DNA of 64,000 nucleotides. It comes from Saprospiraceae bacterium (GTDB lineage Bacteria; Bacteroidota; Bacteroidia; Chitinophagales; Saprospiraceae). The stretch is taken from assembly GCA_016718505.1 (NCBI GenBank), contig JADKDE010000004.1, positions 423,751 to 487,750 on the forward strand. The letters run 5' to 3'. The translations under genes and the position numbers were made by a program. This document shows, one piece after another, positions 63,535-64,000 of this stretch. The number at the start of each line of letters is the position of its first letter. The first letter of the stretch is position 1. The notes beneath the pieces are model-generated. The model made no database searches and was not told the origin of the DNA. It saw only the letters and a program-made list of their open reading frames with translations.

Positions 63535-64000
63535 TTAATATGTTTTAGTCATGTTTTCAGTTACTTGTATAATAAAATTTGCAATGTTTTGTTCTCCTGA
63601 CTGACAGGAATTGATGTCGTCATATTCATCCATTGAAATGTTGACTATGTTTAGATTGGATTTATTCTGATTAATATAATGGACTATACCTTGTTTTAAA
63701 TCCGAATGATATTTCCCATTGAAATGGATAAACTTAGTTTTTTTATGAAAATTTTCAAGGATAAAGTGCGCCATTGTAGCGTCTTTAACTGCTTGTGCAA
63801 AAACAAAATTCACTGATTCCTGAGATGGCGTCTCCTCATCGTCCAACAAACTTTTATAACTAGATAATTTCAAATCTACTTGAAAGGGTAGGGGGGCTAT
63901 CCATTTACGGGCTTGCTTTGTTAATTCATCCAATGATTTTATGCCTTTGTTATTTACCATGGATGCATATCGGCGAGGATATTTGTGGCGATAAATTTTA
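63535..64000 (-). CDS. ChaN-like heme-binding protein, partial at right edge
   Basis: This is the C-terminal portion of a ChaN/DUF399-type protein. It is open to the right edge; the region before the ATG at 63960 reads KIYRHKYPRRYASMV in frame, so the start lies outside the window. The motif FVFAQAVKDATMAHFIL (about 50-66 from the ATG) and the segment TKFIHFNGKYHSDLKQGIV are typical. ChaN proteins bind heme on the cell surface. It belongs to the same run as the lipoprotein, sco1 and cytochrome c genes. Confidence 0.8.
   Translation of the reverse strand, partial: KIYRHKYPRRYASMVNNKGIKSLDELTKQARKWIAPLPFQVDLKLSSYKSLLDDEETPSQESVNFVFAQAVKDATMAHFILENFHKKTKFIHFNGKYHSDLKQGIVHYINQNKSNLNIVNISMDEYDDINSCQSGEQNIANFIIQVTENMTKTY

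Overview
The window is AT-rich and almost certainly from a Bacteroidota chromosome. The evidence is Gld gliding/T9SS-type genes, DUF4270, DUF4290 and DUF6089 proteins, a type IX secretion C-terminal sorting domain, LytTR two-component genes, a single-chain glycyl-tRNA synthetase, and TAnnTTTG -7 promoter boxes in place of -10 boxes. A Saprospiria/Chitinophagia-like lineage is plausible, but the sequence alone does not fix the family. There are no phage genes, transposases, CRISPR arrays or integrases; most of the window is core chromosome.

Layout. 1-5.9 kb: envelope and chaperones (bamA, broken by a frameshift and cut by the window edge; uppS; a WecA/MraY-like sugar-phosphate transferase; a secreted coiled-coil protein; grpE-dnaJ). 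6-13.1 kb: glycyl-tRNA synthetase, gpsA, and a ccmE-ccmF-DUF2520-small-protein operon. 13.1-17.1 kb: a palindromic interspersed repeat, a lone Ser/Thr kinase, and an SRPBCC protein overlapping a GT39-like glycosyltransferase. 17.2-21.3 kb: a yeast-type cytosine deaminase with preA (reductive pyrimidine catabolism), argS, and an uncatalogued 37-residue membrane protein with its own promoter. 21.7-34.9 kb: a long + strand run (esterase, short GT5 protein, DUF4270 lipoprotein, glmS, DUF4290, M13 peptidase, gldA-gldF-gldG, a citrate-lyase-beta-like protein, a SpoU methyltransferase). 34.9-39.5 kb, - strand: an NCS1 nucleobase transporter with a class III aminotransferase behind a strong promoter, then a LytS/LytR-type pair. 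39.7-45.7 kb: diheme peroxidase, sppA, S8 protease (C-terminus frameshifted), DUF6089 protein. 45.9-53.1 kb, - strand: RRM protein, TMTC-like membrane/TPR protein, second diheme peroxidase, then RidA-like, queE and a flippase (queE and the flippase both broken by homopolymer indels), preceded by a BON/LysM protein. 53.4-61.8 kb: lipoprotein, radA, second palindromic repeat, PIF1-like helicase, and a 1407-residue secreted protein with twelve fibronectin III repeats. 62-64 kb: tRNA-Arg(TCT), then cytochrome c, SCO1 (frameshifted), a lipoprotein and a ChaN-like protein.

How genes work together. The cytosine deaminase, PreA, the NCS1 transporter and the class III aminotransferase can be joined into one route: nucleobase uptake, cytosine to uracil, reduction to dihydrouracil, and finally beta-alanine transamination; the hydrolytic middle steps and PreT are not in the window. 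GldA/F/G and the T9SS-sorted FnIII protein belong to the surface/gliding theme. CcmE/F supply c-type cytochromes such as the two diheme peroxidases and the monoheme cytochrome.

The most important caution is that six single-base homopolymer indels disrupt five genes (bamA, S8 protease, flippase with two compensating indels, queE, sco1). In every case the downstream frame is an intact continuation of the same protein. This looks more like residual long-read sequencing error than gene decay. I found no convincing wholly new multigene system. The best new leads are the 37-residue membrane protein, the palindromic repeat pair, the linker-less LytTR regulator and the alternating disulfide subtypes of the FnIII array.
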